64,000 bases of DNA from Lihuaxuella thermophila (GCF_900110165.1 NZ_FOCQ01000007.1:1-64000), one strand, 5' to 3'; positions 17,880 through 27,348 are shown, counted from the first letter of the stretch. Numbers and translations are program-made. The notes: generated by a model from the sequence alone, not told the origin.

Positions 17880-18956
17880 ATCATTAGCGTGAAAGGAATG
17901 ACCGGACGAAGTGACGGGCCACAAAGGCAATGAAAGCTGCTCGTACGTTTCAGCCTGCGATTGCACAAAATTGGAAAATCCCACCCCCACCAGACGGACG
18001 CCCGCTGCGTAGTCAAACGCATCCAGCAATTCTTCCAATATCTCCGACCAATCGGTGTCGGGCCGGGCCGTTCGTTGTTTGGAACGCAAGGTGAAATCTG
18101 CGTACTTGATTTTCAGCGTCAGCGTCTGCGGTGTGATCTCTTCACCGTCCAGATCATGCCACACTTCGGCCAACAACTCCCGAGCGACCGCTGCAACCGA
18201 CTCCCGGTCAAACAAATCTTCAGGCAAGGTGGACTCCCGGCTATGTGATTTGGGGGAACGGTCCGTGACGATCTCCCGATCATCCTTTCCTCTCGCCCGG
18301 TGGTACAGGGCATAACCAAACTTGCCGAACATCTGCACCACTTCATCCAAAGATAAGCGCCAAAAATCTCCAACCGTAAACACTCCGATGTTCTCCAGCC
18401 GTTCCCGCGATTTTTTCCCTATGCCGTGCAGCGTACCCACCGGCAAATCCTTTAATATCTCCAAGGCTTGTTCCGGCCGAATGATCACAAACGCGTCCGG
18501 TTTTTTCAAATCACTGGCAATTTTGGCCATCGACTTGTTGTACGAGAGACCGATACTGCAAGTCAGCCCGGTTTCAGCCTGAATCCGCCGCTTGATTTCA
18601 CGGGCGACGGGAACCGCATTTTCATAATGGGAGACGTCCAAATAGGCTTCATCCAGCCCGACCGTCTCGAAGCGATCGCTGTAGGCCGTAAAAATGCGGC
18701 GAACCTCGGCAGACTTCTCGGCGTACCGCTCATATCTTACCGGCAAAAAAATGCCATCCGGGCACAGCTTGCGGGCCATCGCCGTGGGCATGGCTGACCG
18801 CACCCCATACGCCCGGGCCTCATAGCTGCAAGTAGACACGACACCGCGCTTGTCCCTGCCGCCGACAATGACCGGTTTTCCCCTCAACTCCGGATGGTCC
18901 AGCTGTTCCACACTGGCGAAAAACGCATCGAGATCCAAATGTAATATCTTCTTCAC
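17877..18956 (-). CDS. dinB: DNA polymerase IV (Y-family)
   Basis: A translesion polymerase. From the GTG at 18956 the protein is 359 residues and opens with the canonical KKILHLDLDAFFASVEQ segment, whose first Asp is catalytic. The second catalytic site lies in VGLDEAYLDVS near residue 105. Thumb and little-finger regions follow, with GIGKKSRERLENIGV near 180. The C-terminal QLSLPLW resembles the beta-clamp binding motif QLSLF. The frame is open to 19127, but the earlier codons encode nothing family-like, and GGTGAG sits six bases before the chosen GTG. Confidence 0.9.
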   Translation of the reverse strand: MKKILHLDLDAFFASVEQLDHPELRGKPVIVGGRDKRGVVSTCSYEARAYGVRSAMPTAMARKLCPDGIFLPVRYERYAEKSAEVRRIFTAYSDRFETVGLDEAYLDVSHYENAVPVAREIKRRIQAETGLTCSIGLSYNKSMAKIASDLKKPDAFVIIRPEQALEILKDLPVGTLHGIGKKSRERLENIGVFTVGDFWRLSLDEVVQMFGKFGYALYHRARGKDDREIVTDRSPKSHSRESTLPEDLFDRESVAAVARELLAEVWHDLDGEEITPQTLTLKIKYADFTLRSKQRTARPDTDWSEILEELLDAFDYAAGVRLVGVGFSNFVQSQAETYEQLSLPLWPVTSSGHSFHAND

Positions 18957-19165
18957 CAGCGGCTCACCCACATCCAAACATACATTCTTATTCTCTATTA
19001 TGAAGGGAATCCGGCGGAAATTCAACTCAGCTGATGAGCGAAAAGCCCCCTCCTGCTGTCGATGGTTACAATCAAACTGTCTCCTGTCCGTGAACCGCCG
19101 CGCCTGACGAGGAAACAGCTTGGGCACGAACCGGCGGCGGAGGGCGGATAAATTGGAAATTGAAA

Positions 19166-19204
19166 AAGGGCTGCTGACTCCATATGGGTAATCAGCAGTC
19201 CCTT
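19166..19204 (-). terminator. Terminator of the acyl-CoA operon
   Basis: On the minus strand AAGGGACTGCTGAT pairs with GTCAGCAGCCCTT and is followed by TTTC. It lies right after the 3-hydroxyacyl-CoA dehydrogenase stop. Confidence 0.75.
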
Positions 19205-19222
19205 GGGTGGCATAGAGACGCG

Positions 19223-19990
19223 TTATTTCGGCTGCATGCGAATCGCTCCGTCCAAACGGATCGTTTCACCGTTTAGCATCGGATTTTCCACGATGGATTG
19301 AACCAGCCGGGCATATTCATCCGGCAGACCCAGGCGCGGCGGAAAGGGGACCATCCTCCCCAATGATTCCCGTGCTTCCTGCGGCAGGGAGGCAAATAAG
19401 GGAGTATCGAACAGTCCGGGAGCGATGGTCATCACACGAATCCCATATCTCGCCAATTCCCTGGCGATCGGCAGCGTCATCCCGACAACTCCTCCTTTGG
19501 ATGCGCTGTAGGCCGCCTGCCCGATTTGCCCGTCAAACGCGGCCACGGAAGCGGTATTCACGATCACTCCCCGCTCCCCTTCCTCATTCGGCGAATTGGC
19601 TGACATCTTTTCCGCTGCCAGACGGATCACGTTAAACGTGCCGATCAGATTCACTTGGATTGTTTTCGTAAAGGAAGCAAGAGCATGAGGACCTTTCTTG
19701 CCCAACACTTTTTCAGCCACGGCAATCCCCGCGCAGTTGACCACGATATCCAGTCTCCCAAACCGTTCCTCGATCCCGTTCACTACTTGTTGAACGGCTG
19801 CTTCATCCGTCACATCCGCTGTAAAGGAGACCGCATGATCTCCCAATTCTGCCGCCAATTTGGCTCCTTTTTCTTCCGACAGATCGACAATGGCCGCCTT
19901 CCCTCCCTCTGCCACCAACCGCCGCACCGTCGCCTCTCCCAGACCGGATGCGCCTCCGGTCACCAAAGCCACACGATTTTTAATCTTCAT
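19223..19990 (-). CDS. SDR-type 3-hydroxyacyl-CoA dehydrogenase
   Basis: A 255-residue short-chain dehydrogenase closest to type II 3-hydroxyacyl-CoA dehydrogenase (HSD17B10-like), which oxidises the beta-hydroxyl with NAD. It shows TGGASGLGE near residue 11, an Asp after beta-2 (IVDLSEE) that favours NAD over NADP, NCAGIA near 87, and catalytic Ser in [10 protein letters not shown], with YSASK near 160. The [12 protein letters not shown] substrate loop near 190 is typical of this subgroup. Last gene of a tight operon with thiolase, CoA-transferase and acyl-CoA dehydrogenase. AGGAGGAACC precedes the ATG. Confidence 0.9.
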   Translation of the reverse strand: MKIKNRVALVTGGASGLGEATVRRLVAEGGKAAIVDLSEEKGAKLAAELGDHAVSFTADVTDEAAVQQVVNGIEERFGRLDIVVNCAGIAVAEKVLGKKGPHALASFTKTIQVNLIGTFNVIRLAAEKMSANSPNEEGERGVIVNTASVAAFDGQIGQAAYSASKGGVVGMTLPIARELARYGIRVMTIAPGLFDTPLFASLPQEARESLGRMVPFPPRLGLPDEYARLVQSIVENPMLNGETIRLDGAIRMQPK

Positions 19991-20023
19991 TTCAAACGGT
20001 TCCTCCTTTGCTCCATTTTCCGC

Positions 20024-21175
20024 TTAATCCAAACGTTCTATGATCGTCGCATTGGCCATCCCGTGTCCTTCACACATGGTTTGCAAGCCGTAACGTCCGC
20101 CTGTCCGTTCCAACTCATACATCATCGTCGTCATCAGCCGCGCTCCGGAAGCACCGAGAGGGTGGCCCAGTGCAATCGCTCCCCCGTTGGGATTCAGCTT
20201 ATCCGGATCGGCCCCGGTTTCACTTAACCAGGCGAGCGGGACCGGGGCAAACGCCTCATTCACTTCAAACACGTCGATATCGCTTAATTGCAATCCCGCC
20301 TGTTTCAGCACTTTTTTCGTGGCAGGGATCGGTCCGGTGAGCATCAGCGTCGGGTCCGATCCCACCACGGCGCGGGCAAGTACACGAAAACGCGGCTTTA
20401 GCCCGAGCTGCTCGGCTTTATCGCGGGACATTAACAACAAAGCTGCCGCACCGTCGCTGATCTGACTCGAGTTGCCCGCGTGAATGACGCCGTTTTCCAT
20501 AAACGACGGGGAAAGAGCCGCCAGCTTATCAAGTGAAGTATCCTCTCTCGGCCCCTCATCTTTGTCCACTGTCACTTTCCCTTTGTCCGGAAGCATCACT
20601 TCCACCGGCAAAATCTCTCTTTGAAAACGCCCCTCTTTCTGCGCCTGCAATGCTTTTTCATGGCTCCTGAGGGAAAATTCATCCAATTGCGACCGGCTGA
20701 ACCCCCATTTCGCCGCAATCCGTTCCGCCGACAGTCCCTGGTTGATGATTTCATACCGGGAGGTCAGCTTCTCGCTGAAGCTGGCTCCCTGCATGCTGGA
20801 AAACATGGGAACACGGGACATACTTTCCACTCCCGCTGCCACGACCACATCCATATCCCCGCTGATGATTGCCTGGGCGGCGAAATGAACGGCCTGCTGA
20901 CTGGAACCGCACTGCCGGTCGATGGTCGTGCCGGGCACCTCTTCCGGATAGCCGGCGATCAGTGCCGCGATTCTCCCGATGTTGACCGCCTGTTCCCCCA
21001 CCTGGGACACACATCCCATGATCACGTCTTCCACCAACCCGGGGGAAATCCCGGCTCGATCCACCACCGCTGCGAGCACCATGGCCGCCAGTTCATCCGG
21101 ACGAATGCCGCTCAAGACGCCGTTTCGCCGCCCGATCGGAGTTCTCACCGCTTCCACAATTACCGCTTCCCTCAC
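20024..21175 (-). CDS. Thiolase (acetyl-CoA acyltransferase)
   Basis: Cleaves 3-ketoacyl-CoA with CoA, or condenses two acetyl-CoA. The nucleophilic Cys is in DRQCGSS at residue 89; NEAFAPV near 320, the GHPLGASGAR His motif near 350, and the C-terminal MCEGHGM Cys motif are all intact. I choose the GTG at 21175, six bases after AAGGGGAG; the ATG two codons earlier is too close to that site. It is one of two full-length thiolases in the island, and overlapping substrate ranges are likely. Confidence 0.92.
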   Translation of the reverse strand: MREAVIVEAVRTPIGRRNGVLSGIRPDELAAMVLAAVVDRAGISPGLVEDVIMGCVSQVGEQAVNIGRIAALIAGYPEEVPGTTIDRQCGSSQQAVHFAAQAIISGDMDVVVAAGVESMSRVPMFSSMQGASFSEKLTSRYEIINQGLSAERIAAKWGFSRSQLDEFSLRSHEKALQAQKEGRFQREILPVEVMLPDKGKVTVDKDEGPREDTSLDKLAALSPSFMENGVIHAGNSSQISDGAAALLLMSRDKAEQLGLKPRFRVLARAVVGSDPTLMLTGPIPATKKVLKQAGLQLSDIDVFEVNEAFAPVPLAWLSETGADPDKLNPNGGAIALGHPLGASGARLMTTMMYELERTGGRYGLQTMCEGHGMANATIIERLD

Positions 21176-21200
21176 ACCCATCTCCCCTTTTCTATTCCTC

Positions 21201-22379
21201 TTAAATGATATTCTCCTCTTTCAACCGAATGATTTCTTCATCCCTGTACCCCAGTTCCTTCAAATATTCCCGATTGTGTTCCCCTAACGAAGGGGCAAAC
21301 GAGCGAATCGAACCCGCCGCTTCCGACATTTTGATCGGAGTTCCCGGAAGCCGGACAGTTCCAAATGCGGGATGCTCCTTGTCCACGATCATCTGCCGAT
21401 GGACCACTTGCGGGTCATTCACCATTTCGGCCACGGTTAAAACCGGTGACACGCAGGCGTCTGTTCCGGCAAAAACGTTCATCCAATCCGTTAACGACCG
21501 CTGCTTGACGATCGAAGCAATGATTTTTTTCATTTCCTCTTGTTCCTCCGGCGGTGCCTGTAAACGCGGAATCAAATCTTCCCTGCCGATTCCGCGGCAA
21601 AAAGCTGCCCAAAATTTCGGCTCCAGTGCCCCCACCGCCAGGTAACGCTGATCCGCCGTTTCATAAACTCCGTAGCACGCCAGCCCTCCGGACAAGGTCA
21701 GCTCACCCCGGCGCAGCTCCTGGCCGGTAGCCAAATAATGCGGGAGAAACGTCTGCATCCAGGATACAACCCCATCCAACATGGAAATGTCCACCTGCTG
21801 CCCCTTGCCGGTCTGATGACGGGCCAACAAGGCCAACAGGATGCCCGTGACCGCCATCATGGCCCCGCCTCCGATGTCGGCAATTTGCACCGCCGGCAGG
21901 GTCGGCTTCCCGCCTTTTTCTCCTTGCAAGTCCATGAGTCCGGCGTAGCTGAGGTAATTGATATCATGTCCGGCTTGATCGGCATAAGGGCCGTCCTGAC
22001 CGTAGCCGGTAACGGCGCAATAGATCAGACCGGGATTGATGTCCTTCAGCGTCTCATATCCCAATCCAAGGCGCTCCATCGTGCCCGGACGAAAGGATTC
22101 CACCACGACATCCGCGCGCTCAACCATCTTCTTGAAAATCATCGTTCCTTGCTCCGATTTCAGATTGAGGGTAACGCTTTTTTTATTGCGGTTCAGCGAG
22201 GCAAAAAGAGCACTTTCCTTCCCCCACCCCGGCTCATACCATCTGGCGTAATCCCCCAACCCGGGTTCTTCGATCTTAATCACCTCTGCACCGAAATCAG
22301 CCAGCAGCATGGTACAGTACGGGCCCGGCAACAGACGCGTCAGGTCGAGCACCCGAACCGATGAAAGCGGCAACTGCAC
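21201..22379 (-). CDS. CaiB/BaiF-type (class III) CoA-transferase
   Basis: A 392-residue family III acyl-CoA transferase or alpha-methylacyl-CoA racemase-like enzyme. It shows VLDLTRLLPGPYCTMLLADFGAEVIKIE at the N-terminus, SLNRNKKSVTLNLK near 65, VVESFRPGTMERLGLGYE near 95 and GHDINYLSYAGLM near 135. The conserved Asp of GHD is consistent with catalysis in either activity. GTG start at 22379 with AGGAGG ten bases upstream. It sits between acyl-CoA dehydrogenase and thiolase genes, suggesting activation or racemisation of a branched or unusual acid before beta-oxidation. Confidence 0.88.
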   Translation of the reverse strand: MQLPLSSVRVLDLTRLLPGPYCTMLLADFGAEVIKIEEPGLGDYARWYEPGWGKESALFASLNRNKKSVTLNLKSEQGTMIFKKMVERADVVVESFRPGTMERLGLGYETLKDINPGLIYCAVTGYGQDGPYADQAGHDINYLSYAGLMDLQGEKGGKPTLPAVQIADIGGGAMMAVTGILLALLARHQTGKGQQVDISMLDGVVSWMQTFLPHYLATGQELRRGELTLSGGLACYGVYETADQRYLAVGALEPKFWAAFCRGIGREDLIPRLQAPPEEQEEMKKIIASIVKQRSLTDWMNVFAGTDACVSPVLTVAEMVNDPQVVHRQMIVDKEHPAFGTVRLPGTPIKMSEAAGSIRSFAPSLGEHNREYLKELGYRDEEIIRLKEENII

Positions 22380-22402
22380 TCCGGCGATCCCTCCTTCGCC
22401 TC

Positions 22403-23548
22403 TTATAAACCCATGTTTTTAGCGATGATGGTTTTCATGATTTCATTGGTTCCCGCATAGATGGCGGCAACCGGAATATCGCGGTATCTGCGGGCAATCG
22501 GATACTCCTCCATGTACCCGTATCCGCCGTGGAGCTGCAGACACTGGGCGGCCACCCGTTTAGCCATTTCCGTCTGCCACCATTTGGCCATCGACACTTG
22601 GGTCACCATCTCCTTACCCGCGATATGGCGTGCGATCAATTGATCGAGAAACGCCCGTCCGATCTCGATCTCCGTAGCCATTTCGGCAACCTTAAACTGT
22701 GTGTTTTGAAATTGGCTGATCGGCCGGCCGAACGCCTGGCGCGTCTTCACATAATCGATCGTCATCCTGAGCATCTCTTCCGCCGCCACCTGGGCACAAA
22801 TCGCCACCAACAGCCTCTCTTGCTGCAACTTTTCCATCATGTACTGAAACCCATGTCCCTCTTTTCCCAGCAAGTTAGCGGCGGGGACCCGGCATTCGTC
22901 AAAAATGAGCTCCGCGGTATCTTGGCAGTGAAGCCCGATTTTATTCAACTTTTTCCCCCGGAAAAATCCCGGTGTCCCCCGTTCCACCAAGATCAGGCTG
23001 ATGCCCTTGTGTTTGGGCTGTGCCATCGGATCGGTTTTCACCGCGACCAGGACCAGATCGGCCGAAATTCCGTTGGTGATAAATGTTTTTTGCCCATTGA
23101 TCACATATTCGTCCCCATCCCGGATCGCCGTCGTTTGAATGTTGGCCAGGTCCGAGCCGGTGCCCGGTTCTGTCATGGCGATCGCCGTGATGATATCGCC
23201 GCTGGCACATCCCGGAAGGAAACGTTGTTTCTGTTCCTCCGTACCGTAAGAAACGATGTAGGGAACGACGATATCGTTATGAAGGCCGATCCCGACCAAC
23301 CCGGAACCGATGCGCTCCAATTCTTCATTAATCACGACAGAATAGCCCCAATCCACTCCGGAGCCGCCATATTTTTCATCAAGATAGGGACATAAGTATC
23401 CCTGATCGCCCATTTTCTTCCAAAATGAACGGGGAACTTCTCTTTTCTCCTCCCATTGGTCATAAAACGGGGACGCCTCTTTTTCCAAAAATTTGCGCAA
23501 AGTTTGTCGGAAGAGTTGATGATCTTCGGTCAGATACGGATGGTTCAC
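22403..23548 (-). CDS. Acyl-CoA dehydrogenase (module 1)
   Basis: An FAD enzyme that desaturates acyl-CoA at the alpha-beta position. The 381-residue protein carries the AMTEPGTGSDLANIQTTA signature near residue 120 and KTFITNG near 155. Its C-terminal domain has QLHGGYGYMEEYPIAR near 345, then IYAGTNEIMK. The catalytic Glu position is not certain from sequence alone. GTG at 23548 is preferred because GGAGAGGA lies just upstream. First gene of the four-gene operon running to 19223, with a FadR-type palindrome about 130 bases ahead. Confidence 0.92.
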   Translation of the reverse strand: MNHPYLTEDHQLFRQTLRKFLEKEASPFYDQWEEKREVPRSFWKKMGDQGYLCPYLDEKYGGSGVDWGYSVVINEELERIGSGLVGIGLHNDIVVPYIVSYGTEEQKQRFLPGCASGDIITAIAMTEPGTGSDLANIQTTAIRDGDEYVINGQKTFITNGISADLVLVAVKTDPMAQPKHKGISLILVERGTPGFFRGKKLNKIGLHCQDTAELIFDECRVPAANLLGKEGHGFQYMMEKLQQERLLVAICAQVAAEEMLRMTIDYVKTRQAFGRPISQFQNTQFKVAEMATEIEIGRAFLDQLIARHIAGKEMVTQVSMAKWWQTEMAKRVAAQCLQLHGGYGYMEEYPIARRYRDIPVAAIYAGTNEIMKTIIAKNMGL

Positions 23549-23676
23549 TGCTCCTCTCCTCCATCGGTTCAAAACTGTTCAGTCTTCACGAAACTGCTGA
23601 ACCTTCCCCCCGGCATTGCGAAAAAGCTCATTTCATCCATACATAATCCGGCACATTGGCCTCCTTTCACCACGCT

Positions 23677-23694
23677 TGAATGAATATTCATTCA
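23677..23694. promoter_or_regulatory. FadR-type operator
   Basis: TGAATGAATATTCATTCA is a perfect 18-bp palindrome identical in form to the Bacillus FadR (YsiA) box, TGAATGA-N4-TCATTCA. It lies upstream of the acyl-CoA dehydrogenase operon. Derepression by long-chain acyl-CoA is the expected logic. No FadR gene is seen in the window. Confidence 0.82.
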
Positions 23695-23835
23695 TTTTTA
23701 TGGGAATAAACTTCTATACTCATTTTAGCAGAAATATTCAAAAAAACGTGAAGCGAGTATCAATGAATCCGGCTCAATCAGTAAGATTCTGCTGTTTTAG
23801 TATATTTGAATCGCTTTAAACGCCTCAAAGAAAAT

Positions 23836-23858
23836 AAGCTGAGTCCGTTCACTCAGCT
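23836..23858. terminator. Hairpin, probable terminator
   Basis: AAGCTGAGT and ACTCAGCTT flank a six-base loop. Further out CTCAAAG and CTTTGAG add an outer stem, followed on the plus strand by TTTT. On the minus strand it lies about 40 bases beyond the small frames at 23898-24127. Confidence 0.55.
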
Positions 23859-23897
23859 TTCATCTTTGAGTTTTAGATGAAAAAACTTAACATGGCG

Positions 23898-24127
23898 TTA
23901 AAAGCTACCTTTATTTATAAAACCGCAGTAATATACAAAATCGCGATCTTTTCCCTTTCCAAAGAACAAATCGTGAATTTTGTCATCAATCTCAGCAAGC
24001 CTCACACAGACTTGTTCAGTGTGATTATATTTGTGAAACATAGCTTTCCGTCAAAACGACAAATTTCTACTTCACTGATAAGGGTAGCTTGCTCTTTCAT
24101 TAGCCCATTTTGTTCCGTACACTGCAT
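23898..24127 (-). pseudogene. Two small overlapping frames, possible decayed gene
   Basis: Frame 1 starts at the ATG at 24127 (AAGGGAG just upstream) and gives 41 residues with an EVEICRFDGKLCF segment, ending at 24002. Frame 2 starts at an ATG at 24041 and gives 47 residues, including VCVRLAEIDDKIHDLFF and YYCGFINKGSF, ending at 23898. Joined by one frameshift they would make a single ~75-residue soluble protein. AT-rich relative to neighbours and followed by a hairpin terminator. No family recognised. The rest of 23549-24148 holds the operon leader, the FadR box and a 7-codon frame at the GGAGG near 23665. Confidence 0.35.
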
Positions 24128-24148
24128 TTCTCCCTTTTTAGGCGATCG

Positions 24149-25342
24149 TTACAAAGATTGCGATTTTTGCCTCACGGATTCTCTTCCCGTAGCCCAGTGA
24201 TGCCCCCGGTAACCGGAGCGCGCGCCGACCGAATTCTTATTTCTTGCCTGATCCACAAGAATCATTTTCTCCGGGTCCAATCGATGCTGTTTGTAAAAGT
24301 GAACCGCCACCCGGTAGTAATCCTTGAAATCGGGGCAGGCAATCCCCGATCCTTCCAGATCTTTCAAGGTTTGCGTACAGTCGTAATCCGCTTTGAGGCG
24401 AAAATATTCGATTGATTCTTTTTCTACCATCACCCACCTGCGAAACGCGGGAATGGAGAGCAATCCATGCACCAGGGTGAGCGGGAGCGTGAAGGAGGGT
24501 TTTTTGCCGATCAACGCTTCGCAGATCATGCGATACGCGTCCTTCGCCAGATAAGGACGGGGATCGGTCAAATGATAGACTTTGTTTTCCCCTGCCGGAT
24601 GTTGCGCCAAATAGCAGGTCGCCTCTACGACATAATCAACAGGAACCACATTGAAGGGAACTTCCCCCTTCCCCACATACGGAATCGGCCATTTGGCAAA
24701 CTTGTCCAAAAAACGCATGATAAAGTAGGGGCCGTCAAATTTAACGGTTTCACCCGTGATTGAATCCCCCATCACAATGCCCGGGCGAATAATGGTGGTG
24801 GGAACCTGATCGCGAATCTGTTGCGTTAACACTTCCGCCTCGAATTTGGTCGATTCGTAGAAGTTTTTAAACGTTTGACCGCAATCCAGTTCTGTTTCCA
24901 AAATTTTACCGGTTCTGTTCCCCGACACATAAGCGGTGCTGAAATAGACATACCGGCGTAAATGATTTAACTGCAAGACAAAATCATTGACATGGTTTGT
25001 TCCGATCACATTCACCTGATAAGCAATCTCTTTCGGGACAGCCAAATCATAAATGGCCGCCAAGTGAAACACATCATGGACGCTTTCTTTCAATCGTTTC
25101 AGCGTGGCCGGATTGAGTCCCAAATTTTCAAGGGTAATATCCCCCGGGATGATGGAAAACTGATCCTCTGTACCATACCCGCTTTGTTCCAGCCTGCCGA
25201 TTTCCTGCCCGGCGTTCTCCAACTGACTTGGATGCACCAGCAGCTCAAACATGGCGTTTGGGTTTTGCTCCAGCAGCTTCTTTATGATTCGGGTGGCGAT
25301 AAAGCCCGGAAAGCCGGTGAAAAAATATGTGTTTTTCTTCAT
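24149..25342 (-). CDS. NAD-dependent SDR of the extended / acyl-reductase-like type
   Basis: A 397-residue extended short-chain dehydrogenase resembling the reductase domains of fatty acyl-CoA reductases and thioester reductases (NAD_binding_4/male-sterility type). It has TGFPGFIATRII near residue 9, IPGDITLENLGL near 65, HLAAIYDLAVPKE near 93 and STAYVSG near 135. The catalytic motif is YESTKFEAE near 163, and RPGIVMGDS follows. In Bacilli such proteins accompany fatty-acid genes, but their substrate is not established. RBS GGGAGGGG. Sits between enoyl-CoA hydratase and the small decayed frames. Confidence 0.8.
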   Translation of the reverse strand: MKKNTYFFTGFPGFIATRIIKKLLEQNPNAMFELLVHPSQLENAGQEIGRLEQSGYGTEDQFSIIPGDITLENLGLNPATLKRLKESVHDVFHLAAIYDLAVPKEIAYQVNVIGTNHVNDFVLQLNHLRRYVYFSTAYVSGNRTGKILETELDCGQTFKNFYESTKFEAEVLTQQIRDQVPTTIIRPGIVMGDSITGETVKFDGPYFIMRFLDKFAKWPIPYVGKGEVPFNVVPVDYVVEATCYLAQHPAGENKVYHLTDPRPYLAKDAYRMICEALIGKKPSFTLPLTLVHGLLSIPAFRRWVMVEKESIEYFRLKADYDCTQTLKDLEGSGIACPDFKDYYRVAVHFYKQHRLDPEKMILVDQARNKNSVGARSGYRGHHWATGRESVRQKSQSL

Positions 25343-25364
25343 TTGATCCCCTCCCGAACGTTGT

Positions 25365-25397
25365 CAGGAACCACCCCCGGCAGAGAGGTGATTCCTG
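25365..25397 (-). repeat. Inverted repeat between enoyl-CoA hydratase and SDR genes
   Basis: CAGGAACCACC and GGTGATTCCTG form an 11-bp stem with one mismatch around an 11-base loop. No T tract follows, so it could be an RNA-processing or stability element. Confidence 0.4.
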
Positions 25398-25412
25398 TCC
25401 GTTCAAGTCCAT

Positions 25413-26195
25413 CTATCTCCCTTTAAATGACGGAGGCCGTTTGGAAAAGAAAGCCGTCACCCCTTCGACCGCGTCTTCCGTACGGATCACGGCCAGCAGG
25501 TTCTCCTGCTCGATCTTTAACCCCTCATCCAGGCTTTGCTCAGTTCCTCTCATCACGGCATCCAGGATCCCCTTCATGGCAATCGGGGGGCCGGCAGCCA
25601 ATTGTTTCGCCCACTGAAATGCTTCTTCACGCACCTGGGCCAACGGGACAACACGGTTCACCAGCCCGTACTCCAGTGCCGTCCGGGCGGAAATCCGTTC
25701 GCCGCTCAGCAGTAACTGCAACGCCCGCCTGCGGCCGATCAAGCGCGGAAGCCGCTGCGTTCCTCCATAGCCGGGTATGATTCCCAACCGGACTTCCGGC
25801 AATGAGAGTTCTGCCGTATCCGCGGCGATCGCCAGATGGCAGGCCATCTGCAACTCATTTCCGCCGCCCAATGCTTTCCCGTTTAAACAGGCAAGGATTG
25901 GTTTGGGAAATCCTTCAATCCGGTTAAATAAGTCGTGCATCCGGCGAATGGTTTTCTCCGCTGTTTCCGGGTCTGCCATTTCACCGAATTCCGAAATATC
26001 TCCACCCGCGGAGAACATCCGATCCCCCGCTCCGGTGATAACCAGGGAACCAACGGCCGGATCTGCTTCCAACGCATCCAGGATCGTTCCCAATTCGTAC
26101 AGGGTCTCCCGGCTTAACGCATTCAGAGGAGGCCGGTTAATGGTGATGATGGCCACCCGATCCCGCATTTCAACCTCACAATGTTTTGCTTCCAT
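25413..26195 (-). CDS. Enoyl-CoA hydratase/isomerase
   Basis: Hydrates 2-enoyl-CoA in beta-oxidation (crotonase fold). The 260-residue protein shows NRPPLNALS near residue 22, the oxyanion-hole segments FSAGGDISEF near 62 and NGKALGGGNELQMACH near 105, and catalytic Glu in LPEVRLGIIPGYGGTQRL near 135. The ATG at 26195 is chosen because GGGAGGG lies 5 bases upstream; a TTG 18 bases earlier is possible. It overlaps the preceding thiolase by 20 bases, so the two are translationally coupled. Confidence 0.92.
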   Translation of the reverse strand: MEAKHCEVEMRDRVAIITINRPPLNALSRETLYELGTILDALEADPAVGSLVITGAGDRMFSAGGDISEFGEMADPETAEKTIRRMHDLFNRIEGFPKPILACLNGKALGGGNELQMACHLAIAADTAELSLPEVRLGIIPGYGGTQRLPRLIGRRRALQLLLSGERISARTALEYGLVNRVVPLAQVREEAFQWAKQLAAGPPIAMKGILDAVMRGTEQSLDEGLKIEQENLLAVIRTEDAVEGVTAFFSKRPPSFKGR

Positions 26196-27348
26196 GACGA
26201 CCCTCCCGCTCAAGTATCACCGCCACCGCCATCCCAAACCCGATGCACATCGTTGCTAAACCATAACGCCCTTCCCGGCGTTCCAATTCGTTGATCAGAG
26301 TGGCTGTCATCCTGGCACCGCTGGCTCCAAGCGGGTGGCCGAGAGCAATGGCCCCGCCGTTGGGATTGACTTTTTCGGGGTCGGGACCTATTTCCCTCTG
26401 CCATGCCAAAACAACAGAGGCAAAAGCTTCATTCACCTCAAACACATCGATCTCATCGAGCGTCAAACCCGCCCGTTCAAGCACTTTTTTGGTAGCGGGA
26501 ATAATTCCCGTCAGCATGATTTCCGGATCGACTCCCGCCAGAGCCGTTGCCACCACCCGGGCCCGTGGTGTCAGTCCGAGTGATTCCGCTTTCTTTCGAG
26601 AGGTAAGCAAGACGGCCGCCGCCCCATCACTGATTTGGCTGGAGTTTCCTGCTGTCACCTTTCCGTCGGACTGAAAGGAAGGACGCAGTCCGGCCAATGT
26701 TTCCAGGCTGGTGTCCGGACGCGGCGTCTCATCTTCGGTAAGCAGCATTGGTTCACCAGCGGAAGTTTGGCATTCGATGGGGATGATCTCGTTGGCAAAA
26801 CGGCCTTCCTTTTGCGCTTGAATCGCTTTTCGATGACTGTCCAACGAAAATTGATCCAGCTCTTCCCGTGAGAGATTCCACTTTTCAGCGATCAATTCCG
26901 CCGAAAATCCCTGAGGAATAATGTTGTACCGCTCCAGCAAACGTTCGCTGAAGCTCCCTCCATCGCTGCCCATCGGAACCCGATTCATGCTTTCCACGCC
27001 GGCTGCGATGACACAGTCGGCCATTCCGGCCATGATCGCATGTGCCGCTTGTGCCAGCGTCTCCAGGCTGGAACCGCACATCCGGTTGACGCTGACTCCG
27101 CACACTTCCACAGGAAATCCGGCAATCAGGGCTGCCAGGCGGCCGATATTGTAACCTTGCTCTCCGATCTGGGTCACACAACCCATTTTGATATCTTCCA
27201 CTTCGGAAGGGTTCAATCGATTTCGACTCACTAACTCCTTCAGCAGAAATGCCGCCATTTCATCCGGCCGTGTCCGGGACAGGGAACCTTTTTTCCGGCC
27301 GATCGGGGTTCTGACCGCATCGATAATCACCGCATCCCGATCCTGCAC
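26176..27348 (-). CDS. Thiolase (second copy)
   Basis: An acetyl-CoA acyltransferase of 390 residues from the GTG at 27348 (AAAGGG ten bases upstream; another GTG at 27357 is too close to it). The nucleophile Cys is in NRMCGSSLETL near 89; VNEAFASVV, GHPLGASGARM and MCIGFGM are conserved. The first frame codons up to 27510 lie inside the upstream SDR gene and are unlikely to be used. It follows the SDR by about 20 bases and overlaps enoyl-CoA hydratase, forming the core of module 2. Confidence 0.92.
   Translation of the reverse strand: MQDRDAVIIDAVRTPIGRKKGSLSRTRPDEMAAFLLKELVSRNRLNPSEVEDIKMGCVTQIGEQGYNIGRLAALIAGFPVEVCGVSVNRMCGSSLETLAQAAHAIMAGMADCVIAAGVESMNRVPMGSDGGSFSERLLERYNIIPQGFSAELIAEKWNLSREELDQFSLDSHRKAIQAQKEGRFANEIIPIECQTSAGEPMLLTEDETPRPDTSLETLAGLRPSFQSDGKVTAGNSSQISDGAAAVLLTSRKKAESLGLTPRARVVATALAGVDPEIMLTGIIPATKKVLERAGLTLDEIDVFEVNEAFASVVLAWQREIGPDPEKVNPNGGAIALGHPLGASGARMTATLINELERREGRYGLATMCIGFGMAVAVILEREGRHGSKTL

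Noticed and set aside
17877-19127. DinB starting at 19127
   Set aside because: The extra 57 residues are Arg-rich with no resemblance to the family, and a well-spaced GTG start exists at 18956.
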